Below, piece after piece: positions 11,887 to 24,585 of a stretch of DNA of 64,000 nt. Below the pieces are notes generated by a model, which did no database searches, was not told the origin of the DNA, and saw nothing but the letters and a program-made list of their open reading frames with translations. A program made the position numbers and the translations under genes. Within the stretch, counting starts at the first letter, position 1, and every line of letters starts with the position of its first letter. Location: assembly GCA_026724425.1 (NCBI GenBank), contig JAIUCV010000001.1:22195802-22259801 (forward strand), read 5' to 3'. This DNA is from Erythrophleum ivorense (Eukaryota > Streptophyta > Magnoliopsida > Fabales > Fabaceae).

Positions 11887-14800
11887 TGTAACATCCAATC
11901 CCTCCATAAACGTGAGAAACGCAATGTTCGATTTCTCCACAAATGTCAAAAATGGGCCAAATATAAAAGGAAGTCCCCAAAATAGAAGGAATTGGAGCCA
12001 AATAAAATTATGATAAAATTCTAAATAATGAAAAATGAGGATTTGAGCCTTGAGTTGCCCAGAAATCAAGGCTAGAGTAATTCAAAAAATTTGCCAAAAG
12101 GCCAGTGGTATTTTTGTAAATATGGGCACTTTTTGAAAAAACTCATAGGAGAACTTTTTAAATGAAATTTTGAGTTCTCCAGAGTTCTTAGAGGCCCTGA
12201 AAACCATGGGAAACCCCGGGACAGTAAAAGCCCTTCTAGTATATGTTTTCTAATGGCGATGAGCTTGAACTTTGACCGAATCGTTCGGGAAGGTTTTAGC
12301 TCCCAAATTGAGTGATTCCAAAGGAACTTAATAAGATTAAGGACCTAAATTTTATGATGAAAAATATGGTTCTAAAAAAGGAGCTAAAAAGGATTAGAAA
12401 CGAAAAAACAAAAACGAGGGACGAAAGGAAAGTTTTGGAATTCTTTTGCTTTTAATATTCTCTCTTTCTCATGCCCCTCCCTTGCCCTCATTTTCCACCG
12501 TCTTTCTTCTGCCTAGAAAAGAGAGGAGAATCAATTCTCTTAGGTGCACAAGAAGGAGCACTCGTAAAGGGAGAAAAAAGTCAAGAAAAGTAGGAAAATC
12601 CATAAAAAATCTAGCTCTCTCCTTAGCAAATTACTTCTCTTCCTTATTTCTATGGGTTTGATGGTGTTTCTAAATCTATTTTGGGCAGAATGAAGATGAA
12701 AAATTCGTGTTTGAAGGGAGACAACCAGGAAAGTGAAAAGAAACCAAGAGAAAGCATGAAAATAAGGTAAAACTTTCATTCTTTGGTAGTTTCTTCCTCC
12801 CCCTTCCTCTTGCACGAATTTGGCCATCATGAGCCTAATTCTTAGGAGCTGTTTTCTGTCCAATTTATGGAAGGATGAGGGGTTTAGGTGGTAAGGACTA
12901 AGAATGAACTAATAGAATTAAGGAAGGAGCATTTAGAAATAAGATGGAACCATTAGAGATCCAAATGCTCCCTTGCAAATCTGATTTAACATGAATGTCC
13001 TTAGGCTTAAATGAATGTTTAAATATGCTCCTAAGATCCCTAACAGGTCTCCCATATGCCTCTTCCTCCATGAAAATAAACAAAACCCCATGGAAAGTCA
13101 TAAACCTAGAAGTTGGAAAAGTGTAGAGCACTTAAGGAGATTGTAAAAACTGATTTAATCCATAAGTTCCCTTGGCTATTTAAGTGTTTCCTTGACCTCC
13201 TACAACTCTTAACAACCTCCCTAATGGTTCCCCCATCAAGAAAAAATCAAGAAGCCATTAAATCCGATTTCTGCTCTAGGTTTCGGCCAAGTAGGGATGG
13301 CATAGTTAGGGAGAGTTTTAAAATTTTTCTAAGGCCATTCTTGAGTCACATTTGATATTGGGAAAAATTTAGAACTCAAGGAAAGTGAATTGGGATTATA
13401 GGTTCCATAATATGACCTAAAAAGCAATATGGTGCTAGGGCCTTTTGTCTTGATGATGTGATGACTCCAAGAGGCTTAAAAGGAGTCAAGATCATGCTTG
13501 AAAAGAAAGAATAAGGCTTAAAAGTCATTTGAGGGCTGTTGCTTCATTAGGTGCCTTTATGGACCCATAATAGAACTTATAGAGCTATCTAGGGTTTAAG
13601 CAACTTGTGTAACCTTAGAATGTGTTTCATGAACCTAATTGGCTCCCTTAAATCATGTCTAAGCCAAGAGAAATCATCTCCACTAAATTATGGGTGTATA
13701 GCCGAGGCAAAGGAGGGAAATCCAAGGAGAAAAGTGTGTAGATTTGTACAAGGTAGCTCTCTCCACCTTCTTTCATGCCTGGATATGTGTTAGCTTGCTT
13801 TAGAATATGTGTATATGTATTTTCAAGCTATGAAAAATAGCTAGCATATCTTTATATACCATAATCCTTGATGCCATGTTATAATTTCTAATGAGTGCAG
13901 GATATTTGTTTGAGTTTGCTTGAGTGTGGAGAGGCTAAGAACTCTTCCCTTTGATGAGGATAAGCTAAGAACCATTGAGCTTGGTTGAGACAAAACAAAG
14001 AGTCTCCCAAAAGCAAAGTGGACTCCCAAGAGTATGGTTGAGTCCAAAGTGCTCAAGAAATGGGTGTGGCAAGTCCAAAAACCCATGAGGAGAAGTGTGA
14101 GGCCAATCCAAACATTTGGTGAGCTCTTGAATGATTTGTATGAGTTGTTCACATTCCAAGTTTGCTTTTAAAATGTCTATGGCTTTTATTTTCTCCATGC
14201 ATGCATTTGTAAAGCTTGCTTGCACATATTATGTATGATTGAATAGGAGATGAGCTATTGAGATTCTTGAATTTCATCCCCTCCTCTCCAATGCTCTAAA
14301 ATGCTAGGTGAATCAAGTGGATATGCTAATGGGAGCCAACAACATTGAAGAAGAGAGATTGACATTCATATGTCTAGCTTTTACCCCTTTTTGAACCATA
14401 ATGATATTCAATGATGTATATGATTATTGTAAATGGCACATGATTCTTGAGGCACATGTAAATATGATATTATGTGATGTATACATGTATGGATATGATG
14501 TATGAACTTTAGAAATGAATTTGGGTATGTAATGCCAAGTTATGCAAATTGGAAGTTTGATGCAAATGTGTATAACTGTGGATGAAAAGGCCAAAATGAG
14601 ATGCATGAGATTTGGGGACCATTTGGGCAGCTCACACAAGTCTTAAATGTACTTTTAGACTTGCCCAAAAGGTGCCAAGACCAAGGGAAAGCCATTTGGC
14701 AAATTTGGTACCCCATATAGAGCTAATTTGACCATAATGGAATCCTATATCACTTTTAGCCAAATGAGTTAGTCTTGATTTGAGATTTGGCATGCAATTA

Positions 14801-15735
14801 GGTATCATTAAGATCTTTTTGGAAAGCTAAAGATCATAATTTTCGGAGGTCCATAGAATATTTGATGAATTTTCAAAGTTGGCAATTTTCATGGTTTCTG
14901 GTATATGCACTGTTCACAACTAGTAGATTTGTATTCTATGTCATCCGATGGGCAAATGGTGTCCAATGATTGTAAAATTTTACAGGCATAAACTAGAGGT
15001 CATAAAATTTCTGTGGCCACTGATATCACCTCATTTGGAGGCCTAAACAAAGAGTTATGCATTTTTAAAATTGACTGTCAGTAGTAGTGGCACCCCAAGA
15101 GTCTAGTCACTGTTCCATAGATTTCTAATGGATAAAAGTATTTTTTTTTCATTCTGGAATTATTTGTAACATAAATTTAACATTTTTATCTTTCCATAAT
15201 GACGAATTTGTGTGATTTTGATTTTTATAGAATTAGTTATGAATTTAGAAGTTTGTATCAGTAATGTGAAACAACAGCCCAGGCAGCAGCGACTCTGGAC
15301 TATTTTGGATGTCAAACTTCTTTGTGATGAATTCTATGATCTGAACGTATTTTTATGTAAAGTATACATCCATATCTTCCCAAATGACCATTATTTCATG
15401 ATTTTGATTTTTCTAGATTTAGTTATGATTTTTCAAAGTTTGGTCAGAAAATAGAGAAAATCTGGCCAAGAATGAATACCCATTTCCCATGTCTCTTTTC
15501 GGTTTCTATGAGTTGTAAGTATGTTTTTAGGATACAAATGGGTTGTAATCATATAATTAAATATGAAGGGGTATAGTATGAGCTCACACGTTCTACGTGA
15601 CACCAGAATGAATTTTTAGATACGACGCAACGAAAAATATTCATTATTTTCCTTGCCTTTCTATGAGAAACTTATATCCTTCATGATATTAACTCATATG
15701 AAGGCATGAGATGAGCTAGAATTTATGGTGTTACA
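11887..15735 (+). mobile_element. El3: solo LTR, family 1, inside the 3' LTR of A
   Basis: A 3849-bp element begins TGTAACATCC and ends TATGGTGTTACA, closely resembling El1 along its whole length. The target duplications are GTTAT (11882-11886) and GTTGT (15736-15740), with one mismatch, so they have probably mutated since insertion. It sits in the LTR of A, a relative of itself. No internal coding domains are present. Confidence 0.85.
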
Positions 15736-16168
15736 GTTGTGACTTTGTGGCATGGAAATGTGATTTGAATGCTTTATGGTGTTTTAGAAAGCATACTTGT
15801 TCCCTTTGACATATTGCATGCATTGAATATGTACTTGAATGGGTGTATCATCTATTGAGATTCCATGAATCTCACCCATTCCCTCTCCAATCTTATATTG
15901 TCTAGGTGGAGTTTAAAAGACAAAGGATGGAGGCCATGAAGCATAAATGGCCATCTCTTGACACTTTTGCATGATTATGTATAGTTTTGATATATAAGAA
16001 TGTCAAAGTGCTAATGTATATATTATTTTTGAGTTGTAACCATTTGAGCAAATGTAAAAGCATATATGGATGATTTAGGAACCATATTTGATATCAAATC
16101 AAAGTAAATGTAAGGTGTGGACCTTTGATGACTTGTAAATGCTAGTATATTCTTGCATGTGGAATAGC

Positions 16169-18992
16169 TGTAACACCCAAAAAAAAATTAATTAAGTTAC
16201 TAATTATGGATTAAGTTAATTAGGAATAATTAATATGGGATAATTGGGCAAATTAAGTGAAAGGAGATTTTAGAAAGATAAAATTATTAACATGGGTTTG
16301 AGATTTAATTGGAATAGAAATTTCATCTAGGCCCAAATTAACGTAGGAGATCATGATAAGAGGCTAATGGAGGCCCACTAATCTTAAGTGTAGACCCAAC
16401 TTTTTTATTGTGAGACTTAGCCCAAGAGAGAGTACCTAGTGATGACCCAATAACCCTTGTGCAGATCCAAATCCTTGAGCTCTTAAAACTTAGTCTGGCC
16501 TAATAAAATTTTGCCGCCCAATACCCTAAAACTAGCCTAACAAAGCAAAAATCTAAAGCCCATTGGAGTTGGACCTTGGAGTAGCCCATGACCCATCTTA
16601 GACCCAACTAAAACCCTAATACTTCAGCCTCTTCCCCATATTTGTTGAAACACAAAAGACACAAATTCAGAGGTCCAAAAGAGGCTCTAGGGTTCTTAGC
16701 ATAAATCCACCATTTCTCATTTCTAAGCTCAAAATCAGCCAAGGTAAATAGTTATATAACTTAATCCCCTTATCTTTCTCTTTAATTTGATCTAATTAGT
16801 TTTTCATTTGGAGTAATTTCACCTACACCTAAAATCTAAAACTTACTATGTGATGTTTCCATGGTAAAAATTCGTAGGTTAAGACTAAAGCTATCATTAG
16901 GTAGGTATGAACTCTTTTTTTGAGGTAATTCTACTTATTTGAGACCCTAATGACTTAATTATAGTATGGGTATTAATTTTTCACGAATTTGCTTAGGATT
17001 TAGAGTAATATATTGAGGTTTCTACTAGTGGACAACTCCATTCCAAATTTTGGGAATCTATAGTGGCTGGAGAGATTTTTGTACCATTAGTGGCTATTGC
17101 AAATCATCTACAAGTGAGGTAACTGGGTTTATATTAATTCCATGCATATGTCTATTTTAATTTCATATTGTTGTACATGAATGATTTGAAATGTTGAATG
17201 AATTGGTTAGCTATCTCTTATATTGTGTTGGACCTTGTGAGTCCATGGTGGAGCTGTGGTGCAGCTGCCACCCGTGCATGTGCTTCAATCGGGCACCGGG
17301 TAATGATCAAACCCCAGATGCACTGAGCTCTAGTTGTGCTCAATAGGGAGTAGGTGTCGTGGATGGGCCTTTCTGGTGTTAATGGCCTTTAACATGTAAA
17401 AATTTGATTGCTAGTATGGGATAGTAATCATGATAGCCTAATTATTTCATTTACTGATATGACTGGTATTTTTCTAATACTTATGTGAAATTATGCATGT
17501 ATGCTAATTAATCTGGAATATATGATGGAATTGCCTTGGTTACTGAGATTTATATCTCACCCTATTTTATGGGATTAAACTTTTCAGGTAAAGGTTCTTC
17601 GGGTAAAGATAAGGGGAAGCAAGTGGATGAAAATCCATGAGCTCTAGCCATGTGTGGAGGGAGCTACACTTAGTCTGAGTAGAATAGAGTATATGCTAAT
17701 TTTTATTAACCTTTGTATAGCATCATCATGTATCTATATTGCCAAGTGTAGAAGTTTGTATTTTGTTAAAATAGAATGTAACCATGGAGAATAGACTTCA
17801 TGTTAGCTGTTGAGGGATGTATGAACTTATAGTCATTTGACATATAGCTTTGTTGAATTTATGATATGGTTTACCATTTGGGAATTATAATTATGTAATG
17901 CATTAGACATTGATACAAACTATTGATGTATGAAATCTCTATGGAATGTATATGGGATGTTAATTATTGCTAATGCATGAATTCTTACTGTCATTAATCT
18001 ATTAATTTGCTTATATGCGATAGTTGGGCAAGTAGGAAATAGTATCTAAGTTTTGAATTGGTAATGGAGGGATAGATGGGGAAATAAGGTAGATAAATAC
18101 CATTAGAGTCATATAAAGTAAAGGGAAGTGGTCCTAGGGTGTTCCTAAGATGAGAGCTAGAGTGTGTGGGACGAAATTTGGGAGATGTAGTTACAGGAGG
18201 GAGTCACGCCGCGACTAAGAAGGCTTCGCCGCGGCCAAATGAGTGACAAAGTAGAGGGGTACCACCGCATAATGAATCCCACCGCAATGCAAGAGAAGAA
18301 AATTGGCCTGGAGAGTGACAGTGGCGAGGAGCACCACAGCTTGAGAAATCTCATCACGGGGCAAAGCAAAAAAAAATCACCCAGGAGGGTGACAGAACGG
18401 AAACTCGGCGTGGCGCAGTAGGTCCTACCCGCGACGTGAGTCGAAGAAACTAATTAAGGGTTACATAGTACAAAACTCACACCGCGGTGCGAGTGTATTG
18501 CACCGAGGTGAGAATCATGGGACTTAGAACAGTAGCTCCAGGAGGCATTTCTGCCGCGGCGCCACATAGGCTGGCTGCAGCGATGGTCCAACTCGCCACG
18601 GCGAAATTGCAAAATTTGCCTAGTAAATCCAGAGGGCAACTTAGCCGCGGCGGGAATGGTATGGGCCGCAGTGCAAGTCCCCAAACTCATACCTTTAGCC
18701 TAGAAACCCCCGTTTCTTCAATGGTAATGCTAGAAAATGATATAGGAATACTTGTGGGAGGTTTTTGTATGTTGAAACTAATGAATGGATGAATCATAAA
18801 CCCCTCATGATAGTATAATTTCTTTTATGCATTCTCACTTGTATGGTTGTTAAGTGATGACCCTAACATCAAGGTTCAAATTTTCCTATATTTTCATAAT
18901 TCAATGAATTGTAACGTCTCCAAACCTTGATCATTAATTATTAATCTTGTATTTGACCATAAATACCATGTATAGAAGATAGGGTTGTCACA
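16169..18992 (+). mobile_element. El4: solo LTR of a second family inside the 3' LTR of A
   Basis: A 2824-bp element begins TGTAACACCC and ends GGGTTGTCACA. Target duplications ATAGC (16164-16168) and ATGGC (18993-18997) differ at one base. It is unlike family 1. Its start and length resemble the LTR of chromovirus C (TGTAATAACC start, about 2.9 kb), so a Tekay-like origin is likely. It contains a leader with AAACCCTAA-type phrases near 16600-16620 and a GC-rich zone with CCGCGG motifs at 18190-18690. It has no coding domain and is read as a solo LTR. Confidence 0.75.
18190..18690. repeat. GC-rich zone with repeated CCGCGG-type motifs in El4
   Basis: In otherwise AT-rich DNA this 500-bp zone is CpG-rich. 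Motifs of the form RCCGCGGYG recur, often in pairs about 19-22 bp apart (for example 18208 and 18228, 18643 and 18664, 18481 and about 18502). The arrangement suggests an old, degenerate minisatellite. Open frames here are a by-product of the GC content. Confidence 0.6.
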
Positions 18993-21900
18993 ATGGCCAA
19001 ATTAAGAAACATGAAGGGTGAGACCACTTGGGCAGTTTATATATGATGTAATTATGCTTTCAAATTTGCCCCAAGAAGTGCTAGAACACAAAGAAGTCCA
19101 TTTGGATCAAGTTGAACCCTTAGATGACACTAAAGTGACCATAACTGTGAGCTATGAGAAAATCTATCCAAATGAGCTCTTCTTGGTCTAAAATTTGGCA
19201 TGCATATAGGGTCTTTTTTAAAGCTTTTTGGAAAGCTAAAATGCGTATTATTTGGATTTCTATAGAATTTTTGGTGAATTTCCAAAGTTGGCTGAAATTT
19301 CACAATTTGACAATGGCATTGAACATATGGTTTGAAATTTTGCCTCTGTCATTCATGGGTTAAACGATGTCCAATGGCTATAAAATTTTACATGCATAAA
19401 TTATACCAATTGAAAGCACCCCAATTGGATATTTGTAGAGGGAGATATGAATTTTTGAAGTTTCAGACCAGTGATAGTTGCACAAGCTGACCTTGGTTAC
19501 TGTTCTATCAATTTTCAAGCTCTAAATGCATCTAAACTGGTTTGAACTTATTTTTTTCCTCTAGTTGACATCTGTAGCTTTCCAAATTGGTATAATTTAT
19601 CCATACTAAATTTTTGTAAAATTAGTTATGATTTTCCAAAATTACTAACAGAAAATTAAATTATGGACCCATGGCTAAAACATGGATTTTTTTGGTTTTT
19701 GGTCTCTAGCCTACGGTTTATGAATTGTTTTGTGATGTTTATAATTTATATGAATGTAATGTTTTAAGTGAGCTCGCAGGATCCACAAGACATGAATTTA
19801 ATTCTTAAACCCCTATGTTTCGCAAGGAAATTGCATTATTTTATTCTCTTTTCTTGGTTTTTCCTTGTTTGCACATGAAAGTCACCTTGAATATGGGAAT
19901 ATGGAGCCTAATAAATTATGGTGTGACATCTTTTCTTATTTACTCATAATTATCCTAGACTAGTTTGTTTTAATCCACTTAATCATAAGATACACCTAAA
20001 TTGCCCAAGAGAGACTCAAAGCCCGAATTGGTCATAATTGCCATATTATGCAACAAACTTAAAAAATTCATAACTTGGGCTATGTAACTTTGATTTGCCC
20101 AAAGAAAGCTTAGGATATGAACTTTATAGTGTAAAAATTTCAAATGCAAATGAATTCGTTTAACCCCTCGAAAACTCAAAATAGAATTTGCTACAGATGA
20201 ACAATTATAGTACCAAATCTGCATAATTTAAGTAACTTTGAAAATTCATAAAATATTCTGTAGAGTCCAAAAATTCTCATTCTTGATTCATTAGAAAGCT
20301 TTATAAATTCTTTAATTGCATATCAAATTTCAGCCTCAAATCAGGTCATTTGGACTTTCAAGGGTAGAGATGCAATTTAGGACTTATTTAGACCAAATTT
20401 TGGCTCTAAAGGCATCCAATTGGTTTTCAAATTGTACTCTCCTACTTTGAGCAAATTTCAATCATCCTAAGCATTCATTCCATACAGTCTAACATATAAA
20501 ATGAAGCTTGCATAAAAATATGACCTCTTAACACCAAATTATCCATATAATCCACTATGCATCTCATATGTACATTCTTATATAAATGGCCAATCTTTAC
20601 CTTAAAATGACATATCTTGATGTACTCAAGCTCATACATATATTTCCATTACAAACATCATCATATACATAGATGTTCATCATATGTACATAAGGTTAAG
20701 TACACTTTGTACAAGTAACTACATCACAAAAGCCTTATTACATGATTTCCCAAAGTCTAGTTCTTTTCTATCTCCTTCTCTTTGCTTAAAGAGCCTGAAA
20801 TGGTTAGCAGGAATACATGGATGAGATTCTGGGGAGAATCTCAATAGCAAATCTTAACTAAATCAATGCATAATGCAATGAGAAAATGCAATGCATATGG
20901 AGCAAAGCATTCATGTGCATCATGAAACTCAAATGCAACTTCTAGCATAAAACTCATTTATCATCAAACTATGGCATTATAACATTCTAGCTAGGCTTAA
21001 CTCTACCCAAAATCAAGGGAGAACTACTATGCTCAATTCCATGCCATAGGGAGCTAGGAGTCGAAAAGCATATTAAAGTCATGTATAAAACCCATAATGA
21101 AAAGCATATCAAAGCATAACTCAAGAAAATATTAAGAAACTACACATACAAACATTTCAACTCATTTTAACATTCAAAAGTGTGCAAGATATGGAGATAA
21201 TACTACTTTATGACTTTGAAGACTTGGAGCTACCACTAACTCACTTCTTGGTTCACTTTTTCTTGGCTCTTCTTAGCTTGACACTCACAAATATGTGACT
21301 TTGGGCTAGCTTGGCCTATACATGGCAATTTACAATATAAAAGAACTCATTAGAATCCACATCAACTCGCATTACCATCATCTAATCATACCAGGACTTA
21401 ACTTATTACTTAAGGTTATTTTTAAGTTCCTTAAGAGGTAACCCTTAGAATTCCTTTTCTAGGCTTCAAACTCTCACTTGCTATGAGTCATATAACCCTA
21501 ATGAAACTCATTTGGATCATCATAAACTTGATTACATAAGCCTAAGACCAACTTTCTTCTTTAGGCTAATTTGAACCCTAAAATTTCAAATTTCAATTTA
21601 GGGCTGCTAAATTCAATCCAATGATTCTATTAGTGTTTATGCCTCTCATCTAACTCTCTCAAATCATTAGAACCCATCAAAATACTTCTTAAGTAGCCTA
21701 AACCTCTTTTGGTCAAGACCATGACATAAGAAGCAACCATAAGAGTTCTGTTCATTTCTTTTGGGATTTTAGCATATATGGAAGATTCTTAGCCTGTCTA
21801 TAATTTAATTATGATCTCATATAGCTTAAAATATCCTCTTAATGTTCTAAAGCTCTCAAAGTGCAATGGAAACCTTAAATTCCCTAAGTTGCATTCTATG

Positions 21901-22340
21901 GCTTATTACTTAATTCTCTTTGCATCATCTAATTCTCCATGCTCCAAAACCATTATTACTATTAAGTTTTGATTTAAATTATGCTCCCTCTAATACTTAC
22001 AAGGGTTGGCTAAACATAAGAAGAAAAGAAAAGATAAGAAGAAGCAAGTGTTTCATCATGATTCATACCTTATTTGCTTCCTTACTTAATGGAGATTCTT
22101 GTAGTGAAATTAATTTCTTCAAATATTCTCCCTTCCCCAGAAGTTTAGCCACCAAAATGCTTCTTTCAAGAAGTTAAAACCCTCAATAAAGAGGGATTAG
22201 AGAAGAGAAGAAGATTTATAATTGATATACCATGAAAAAGTGCACATTTTCCTCATCTTCTTCCCTTCTCTTGGTGTGACTTGGAGGGCTGGTTCTAGTT
22301 TGGTTTAAGTTAGTTTGAAGGGCAACCAGATGACATGGCC

Positions 22341-22350
22341 TATATAAAAA
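22341..22350 (-). promoter_or_regulatory. TATA box of LTR B, unit 1
   Basis: On the minus strand the box reads TTTTTATATA, followed by GGCCATG. Its position within the LTR matches the TATA boxes of El2 and El5. Confidence 0.45.
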
Positions 22351-23060
22351 GTAACGAGGGTCATTTAAAACAATTTCAAAAATTCCCATTACGTCACTCA
22401 ACTTAAATTCCTCAGTTTAAGTTCATTTTAGATTTTTTTTTAGAACCATCTTTTCCATATAAAATTTAAATCCTCTAGTTTATTATAAGCATTTACTTTC
22501 AAATTTATTGGATTCAAAACCATTCAACAATAATGTTAAAGTAGCTTTCTAAGACTCTAAAACTTTCAAGGTGCAATTAAAACCCTAACTACTCCATCTT
22601 GCATTCTAAAGCTTTTTTATTGATTTCAATTGTAAAATCTCAATCTCCATGCTTCAAAACTATATTCTTATCAAGTTTTTATGAAAAACATATCTCCTTT
22701 AAATGCTCTTCATCTTGGCTGAACATGGGAGGCTATGGAAAGGCAAGGAGAAGCAAGTTTTATGCATGGTATCATAACTTATTTCAATCCTTGAAAAATG
22801 GAGATTTTAATGGTAGATTTGGTTACTTTAATCTCTCTTCTTTATTCAAGAGTTTAGTCACCAAAGTGCTCTTTTCAAGAAGCTAAAATAACAAAAAGAA
22901 AGAGCTTAAAGAGAAGAAGAGGATTTCTAACTAATATAAAGTGAAAAAGTAGATGTTTTCTTATGTTTCTTAGCCTTTCTTCTCCCTTATCTTTATGCTA
23001 CTTTGATAGCTAGTTTAGAGATGTTCTAGGTCAATTATAGGGCTAGGATGGCGTGGCTAA

Positions 23061-23070
23061 ACATATATGA
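23061..23070 (-). promoter_or_regulatory. Second TATA-like box of LTR B, unit 2
   Basis: On the minus strand this reads TCATATATGT at the place matching the unit 1 box after the ~710-bp duplication. It is weaker than unit 1. Confidence 0.35.
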
Positions 23071-23692
23071 AAGGACAAAGAGTGTTTTAGAACAATTACC
23101 AAAATTTCTATTATGTCTTACAAATTTAATTCTTTTGGTTAGGCTTATTTTAAATCTTTTTTTAAAATCATCTTTTCTATGATAAAATTTAGGTTCTATA
23201 ATCTATTAAAAACATTAAATTTCAAATTTATAGAATTCAAAATAATCTCAAATAGTTTAGTCAAAATTCGAGTTAACTAACGATTTAAATCGCACACTAG
23301 AACCATTATAACAATTCCTATGGTTTCTAGGGCTTCTGGAAATCCTAACAAACTCAATTTTACTATTTAAAACTTCCTTCTTTAAGTTTTTAAAATTTTA
23401 TTCAAAATTATAATTTTGCCACTACCATTTCGATTCATTCTGTTTAGCAATTTTGGCTTCAGTTTCGAGCCATTCTTGGTTTCTTAACCTCATTTTTAAA
23501 TGCTTGAATTAACATTATACTCTTAATTTGCCTCAATTCATTTAATATAGGATCCTTTTTCATTAACCAAATGGTTCTAATTTCGGTTCCTCTTAACTTA
23601 TGCTACACTTTTTTCTAGGCATGTGACCCCATTTAGATAATTTATTCCACTCTTTAAGGACTATTTATTTACCAAAAATATAGAATATTATA

Positions 23693-24570
23693 ATCCATAA
23701 TTTTCAATAAGGGTTTGCAATTTACTTTTCATTTCTAGAAGGCTTTCCAAGAGGCCTTGAGTACATGAGTAGATCTTAATACTGCATTTCATGCTCAAAC
23801 AAATGGGTAGTTTGAGAGAACAACATGAATTTTAGAAGATATGCTGAGGGCGTGTGGCCTTGGCTTTAGTGGCAGCTGGGAGAATCATTTGCCTCTAGGG
23901 AAATATGCATACAATAATAGCTATCAAGCTAAGATGCAAATAGCACCATTTGAGGCACTATACAAAGGTGGTATAGGTCTTTGATTAGATGGTTTGAAGT
24001 TAATGAAGCCAAATTGTTTAGTCTAGACTTAGTGCAAGACACACTAGAAAAAGTGTTATTGGTGGCTTAAAGTATATGGAAAGCTTATGTTGATCATAGA
24101 CGTCAAGGCCTAGAATTCCTAGTGGGTGATCTTGCATTCTTGAGAGTGTCACCCATGAAAGGATAATGAGTTTAGAAAAGAAAGGTAAGTTAAATCTAAG
24201 ATATATTGGTCCATATAAGTTCTTGGATAAGGTTTTGCTTATCATTTGGCTTTGCCACCAGAGCTAGCAGGAGTACATCTAATCTTCCATGTGTCCATGT
24301 TAAGAAAATACTTGCCTGACCCTTCCTATGTAATTAAATCTCAAGAGATTGTGTTGGACAAGGGGTTGACTTATGAGGAAAAACTAGTTGCAATCATAGA
24401 TAGGTAAGCAAAGAAGCTTCATTCAAAAGAAGTAACAATGGTTAAGGTGAATTGGCGTAACCATTTACAAGAGGAAGCCACATGGGAGATAGAAAGTGAA
24501 ATGCATGCCAGATAACCTTAGTTGTTTGAATCCTAAGGTTAAAAGTTTTAAATTTGGGGACTATATTTCT
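23693..24570 (+). pseudogene. Chromovirus C integrase (C-terminal half) and chromodomain
   Basis: The sequence reads GLQFTFHF.KAFQEAL, then LNTAFHAQTNG (around the catalytic glutamate zone), ILEDMLRACGLGFSGSWENH, YAYNNSYQAKMQIAPFEALY, then LALPPELAGVHLIFHVSML, RKYLPDPSYVI and a chromodomain with VKVNWRNH and EEATWEIESEM (24403-24515). This is the standard C-terminal order of a plant chromovirus integrase. Stops and frame changes are frequent. It is cut at its left end by LTR B. Confidence 0.85.
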
Positions 24571-24585
24571 TAAAGGGGGAAAGAA
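24571..24585 (+). other. Polypurine tract of chromovirus C
   Basis: TAAAGGGGGAAAGAA lies immediately before the LTR start TGTAATAACC at 24586. Confidence 0.8.

Larger units (their letters stand above)
1..19928 (+). mobile_element. Chromovirus A (Ty3/gypsy, Tekay-like), 5' part outside window, broken by four insertions
   Basis: This is the 3' two-thirds of an LTR retrotransposon. In order it holds the end of reverse transcriptase and RNase H (1-708), integrase (4726-5867), a chromodomain tail (9555-9846), a polypurine tract (9849-9863) and a composite 3' LTR (9864-19928). Four solo LTRs interrupt it at 846, 5873, 11887 and 16169. When each insert and one TSD copy are mentally removed, the host sequence joins smoothly; across the El2 site it reads LAQVHN. 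All coding parts carry in-frame stops, so the element is dead. The Tekay assignment rests on RT/RNase H wording and the chromodomain and is inferred, not searched. The 5' LTR and gag lie left of the window. Confidence 0.85.
9864..19928 (+). repeat. 3' LTR of chromovirus A, interrupted by El3 and El4
   Basis: The LTR starts TGTAATAAAC after the polypurine tract and ends TATGGTGTGACA at 19928. Removing El3 (11887-15735) and El4 (16169-18992) leaves about 3.4 kb in three pieces: 9864-11886, 15741-16168 and 18998-19928. These pieces align in order with El1, for example the tract TCTCAGAGGCCC near the start, the AATCTCACCC/CTCTCCAAT zone at 15870-15895 and the GGCCAAA...TTGGGCAG zone at 18995-19035. 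A is therefore a diverged member of family 1. It contains a clear ~31-bp minisatellite (11679-11872). Its target duplication should begin TCTTT at 19929, but the partner lies outside the window. Confidence 0.82.
21846..23270 (-). repeat. ~710-bp tandem duplication inside LTR B, promoter included
   Basis: Two units, about 21846-22555 and 22556-23270, align in order. Shared phrases are TCTAAAGCTCTCAAAGTGCA/TCTAAAACTTTCAAGGTGCA, CTCCATGCTCCAAAAC/CTCCATGCTTCAAAAC, AATGGAGATT, TTTAGCCACCAAAATGCT/TTTAGTCACCAAAGTGCT, CTTTCAAGAAG/CTTTTCAAGAAG, a TATA-like box, and TTTCAAATTTAT. The units have diverged substantially, so the duplication is old. Other family members have a single unit. Confidence 0.75.
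19929..23692 (-). mobile_element. LTR B, family 1 relative, reverse; host of chromovirus A
   Basis: The sequence after A is a reverse-oriented, diverged family 1 LTR. Shared landmarks with El2 include TTCATAAAATATTCTGTAGA near 20250, the AGATTCT...GAATCTCAATAGC zone near 20825, the TATA/leader zone near 22340 and the TTTAGAACCATCTTTTCCAT zone near 22440. Its right end appears to be at about 23692, where CCAAAAATATAGAATATTATA (a mutated start of the LTR) meets integrase sequence of C. The left part lies beyond A, outside the window. It carries an internal ~710-bp duplication (21846-23270) that repeats the promoter region. Confidence 0.72.

Noticed and set aside
18157..18792. Open frames in the GC-rich zone of El4
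   Set aside because: The frames are open because GC-rich sequence has few stop codons. They do not resemble any protein and lie within a solo LTR.
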